Part shown: one piece after another, positions 61,483 to 64,000 of the stretch
How the letters are laid out: every line of letters starts with the position of its first letter
Position numbering within the stretch: position 1 is the first letter of the stretch
Assembly: GCF_021869535.1 (NCBI RefSeq)
Contig: NW_026262659.1
Span: 8,246,001-8,310,000, forward strand
Source of the DNA: Mytilus californianus
Taxonomy: Eukaryota; Mollusca; Bivalvia; Mytilida; Mytilidae
Direction of reading: 5' to 3'
Length of the DNA stretch: 64,000 bases
Program-made: the position numbers and the translations under genes
The notes under the pieces: generated by a model
Databases searched by the model: none
What the model was told of the DNA's origin: nothing
What the model saw: only the letters and a program-made list of their open reading frames with translations

Positions 61483-61728
61483 CTATCAAATAATCAATCA
61501 TATACTATAACTAATACAATTTGTCAGATCAGAATCTGAAGGTCTATGGGTAGTTTTATACATACATATACCCTACATGAAAAAAGAATCTCTATGATGA
61601 TTTTAATAAATTATCATATTTACTTGTCCACTTTTGATAATAATACCCAGAATGCTTTAGATTCGACAAAGGCGAATTTATCAACATAAAACAGTTGAAT
61701 CATGACATTTTTGAGGTAATGGATGAGT

Positions 61729-61946
61729 ATATACTGTGGATTCATTTATTTTCGTGGGTACCAATTTTCGTGGATTAAGGAAAACTTACATGTTCGTGGA
61801 TATTTAATTTCGTGGTTTTTGACAATGTCTGCATACAAGCCTATAGTAAATTTGCCATTCTTTGAACTTTTAATTTCGTGGTTAACATATAACCACGAAA
61901 TCCACGAAAATTGGTATCCAACGAATAATAATGAATCCACAGTATA
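61729..61946. mobile_element. Palindromic ttcgtgg MITE, complete copy
   Basis: tatactgtggattcatttat at the left and atgaatccacagtata at the right, with gtaccaattttcgtgg / ccacgaaaattggtatcc inner arms. Two partial copies elsewhere (41420, 46858). Confidence 0.85.
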
Positions 61947-62279
61947 TAATTAAATTTGGTTTGTTTGGAGATTAGGGATAGTGTTTGCAGGAGGATATCA
62001 TACTTTTCACATTTTACATATTGGACTGCAATCAATAGATTAAGGGTACCAGGAGTAGTAGTTGGGAATATTAAATACAATTGAATTTTTAATCATCAAT
62101 CATCAAATTATCAATTTCCAGTATCTCTTTTGATATATTGAATCTGTGTTTTAGACTCTATAGTTTTTCACTTAAAGATTGAAGATGTGATGAGGAATAA
62201 AATGACAAATAACAATGAAAGTTTTCTATACATTAAAGAATTTGTGTTCCTATAGCATAAAATACTTGTTAAATAAATG

Positions 62280-62960
62280 AAGAATGTGTCCATGAGACAC
62301 AGATACCCTCGCTTGAAAATATACTGCAAATTATGCAATTTTTCAATTTACAAAAGGACATAACCCAAGAACAGCAAAAGTGACGCCACCAAAATTCAAA
62401 CTTGATCTGTGTTTGATAGTAATAAGCATCGTGTTTCTCGTTTCTTGGTTCTTATATAGATTAGACTGTTGCTTTTCCTGTTTTAATGGTTTTACACTAG
62501 TTATTTTTGGGGCCCTTTATAGCTTGCTGTTCGGTGTGTTGAAGACCGTACTTGACCTATAGTTGTTTACTTTTTACACATTGTGACTTAGATGGATAGC
62601 TGTCTCATTGGCTCTCATACCACATCTTCTTATTTCTATGTATAAGTTTAAAATATTTGATTGAGGCAAACAAAAGTTAGATTGCAGAAATGACAAATTT
62701 AGCAATTTTTTCCTTTACAAAGGGACATAAGTCGAGAACGGTGAAATTGATGGCACCCAAATTCAAACTTGATCTGTGTTTAGTGGTAATAAGCATTGTG
62801 TATAAGTTTTATAACATTTGGTAGAGGCAAACTTAAGTTAGAGATCAGAAACTAATTTTGGGATGGACAGATGTACGGACAGACAGATGTTCAGACAGAC
62901 AATGGTAAAATTTAATGCCCCCCCCCCCTCCAATACCACGGAGGGGGCATAAAAATCTTT
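62280..62960 (-). repeat. gcccc...cgtccg family, with nested gatgtggtatgattgcc copy
   Basis: Repeated halves share aaattcaaacttgatctgtg and taataagcat (62393 and 62760). The first half is interrupted at about 62432-62632 by an inverted copy of the element seen at 37415. The end carries atgcccccccccccctcc and ggagggggcat. Confidence 0.65.
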
Positions 62961-63059
62961 GTGAATCAACTTTTTCATGAAGTTCTGTGACAATACCTGT
63001 TAACAATTCCAAATTATATGTTAAATCTAATTTCATTGGTGAGTGTCGAGGAAACCCAA

Positions 63060-64000
63060 AAATTGATAAAATTGAGAATGGAAATGGGGAATGTGTCAAA
63101 GAGACAACAACCCGACCATAGAACAGACAACAGCAGAAGGTCACCAACAGGTCTTCAATGCAGCGAGAAATTCCCGCACCCGGAGGCGTCCTTCAGCTGG
63201 CCCCTAAACAAATATATATACTAGTTCAGTGATAATGAACGCCATACTAAACTCCAAATTGTACACAAGAAACTAAAATTAAAAATAATACAAGACTGAC
63301 AAAGGCTAGAGGCTCCTGACTTGGGACAGGCGCAAAAATACGGCGGGGTTAAACATGTTTATGAGATCTCAACCCTCCCCTATACCTCTAGCCATTGTAG
63401 AAAAGTAAACGCATAACAATACGCACATTAAAATTCAGTTCAAGAGAAGTCCGAGTCTGATGTCAGAAGATGTAACCAAAGAAAATAAACAAAATGACAA
63501 TAATACATAAATAACAACAGACTTCTAGCAGTTAACTGACATGCCAGCTCCAGACTTCAATTAAACTGATTGAAAGATTATGTCTTCATCATATGAATAT
63601 CAGGCACAATCCTTCCCGTTAGGGGTTTAGTATCATACCATCATAACATATATGAGAAGAACATAACCCGTGTCATGCCAACAACTGGTTTTTAAATAAA
63701 TGTGTTTAGTGCCGATGCAAAGACCCTATAAGTGAATCAATATTAACGCCAAAATATGCAATCTTTAATGACCTGACAACAGTATCGTAACTATATCCCT
63801 TCTTAATAAGTCTATTTAAAGGTTTTGTTAGCTTCAGAGGTGAATACTGACATTTTTGTGCTTTATAAAGAATATTTCCATAAAAAATTGGATGTGAAAT
63901 ACCTGAACGTATAAGAAGTCTGCATGTTGAGCTATATTTACGAATGATGTCCTTATACCGATGATAAAATTTAGTAAATGTTTTGACTAGTTTGTGATAT
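63060..64000 (-). mobile_element. Interspersed retroelement-like repeat, long inverted copy
   Basis: Reverse complement of 13470-14310: shared words include ggaatgtgtcaaagagacaa, aaatgtgtttagtgccgatg/catcggaaataaacacattt and gtatcgtaactatatccctt. Runs off the window. Confidence 0.75.

Noticed and set aside
61483..63050. Search for the - gene microexon (WSYGVFLWEIFSL)
   Set aside because: No reverse-strand match was found; the stretch holds a MITE and interspersed repeats. The exon is assumed to lie beyond 64000.

Overview
The window looks like AT-rich genomic DNA of a marine bivalve mollusc, most likely a mussel. This is inferred from spliceosomal genes with long repeat-filled introns and from the dense load of interspersed repeats, tRNA-derived SINEs, MITE-like foldbacks and 5'-truncated retroelements typical of such genomes. 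The organism is not proven by any single feature.

The main gene is a vascular endothelial growth factor receptor (VEGFR)-like receptor tyrosine kinase on the + strand. I reconstruct 20 phase-compatible exons between 3064 and 39718: Ig-like domains equivalent to VEGFR D3-D7 (3064-14840), a transmembrane exon (16062-16198), a juxtamembrane exon (16366-16495), a split kinase (20233-37289) and a short cytoplasmic tail with three YxxM motifs (39440-39718). The visible part is about 992 residues. D1, most of D2 and the signal peptide lie before the window; a candidate D2 exon at 2-130 does not join in phase.

A second, paralogous VEGFR-like gene enters from the right on the - strand, so the two genes are tail to tail, about 15.4 kb apart. 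Its last three exons are visible (61383-61482, 60025-60130, 55126-55725). The splice frame and two exon lengths match the + gene, but its tail is 199 residues, with a PPxY motif and a C-terminal ETLV (class I PDZ-ligand type). The + gene tail stops early and recognisable tail homology continues past the stop.

Introns and the intergenic region hold repeats. Notable ones are a ~2.6 kb Foldback-like element whose inverted arms are made of short tandem repeats (17208-19802); an ~11-copy 46-bp minisatellite that grew out of the 3' end of a kinase exon together with its splice donor (26302-26806); a 45/46-bp alternating minisatellite (21717-22018); many 3' fragments of one reverse-transcriptase element (GIPMGTN/RYIDD type); two LINE remnants; three related SINE copies each with ~12-bp target-site duplications; a separate SINE-like insertion whose pre-insertion sequence survives in a sister repeat copy; several nested insertions; and many palindromic MITE-like elements. 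49.7-53.5 kb and much of 55.7-59.1 kb show no gene or named repeat.

Functionally, the two receptors would bind PDGF/VEGF-type ligands outside the cell and signal through an active-looking kinase and PI3K-type docking tyrosines. The intact - tail adds putative WW and PDZ contacts that the + tail has lost.
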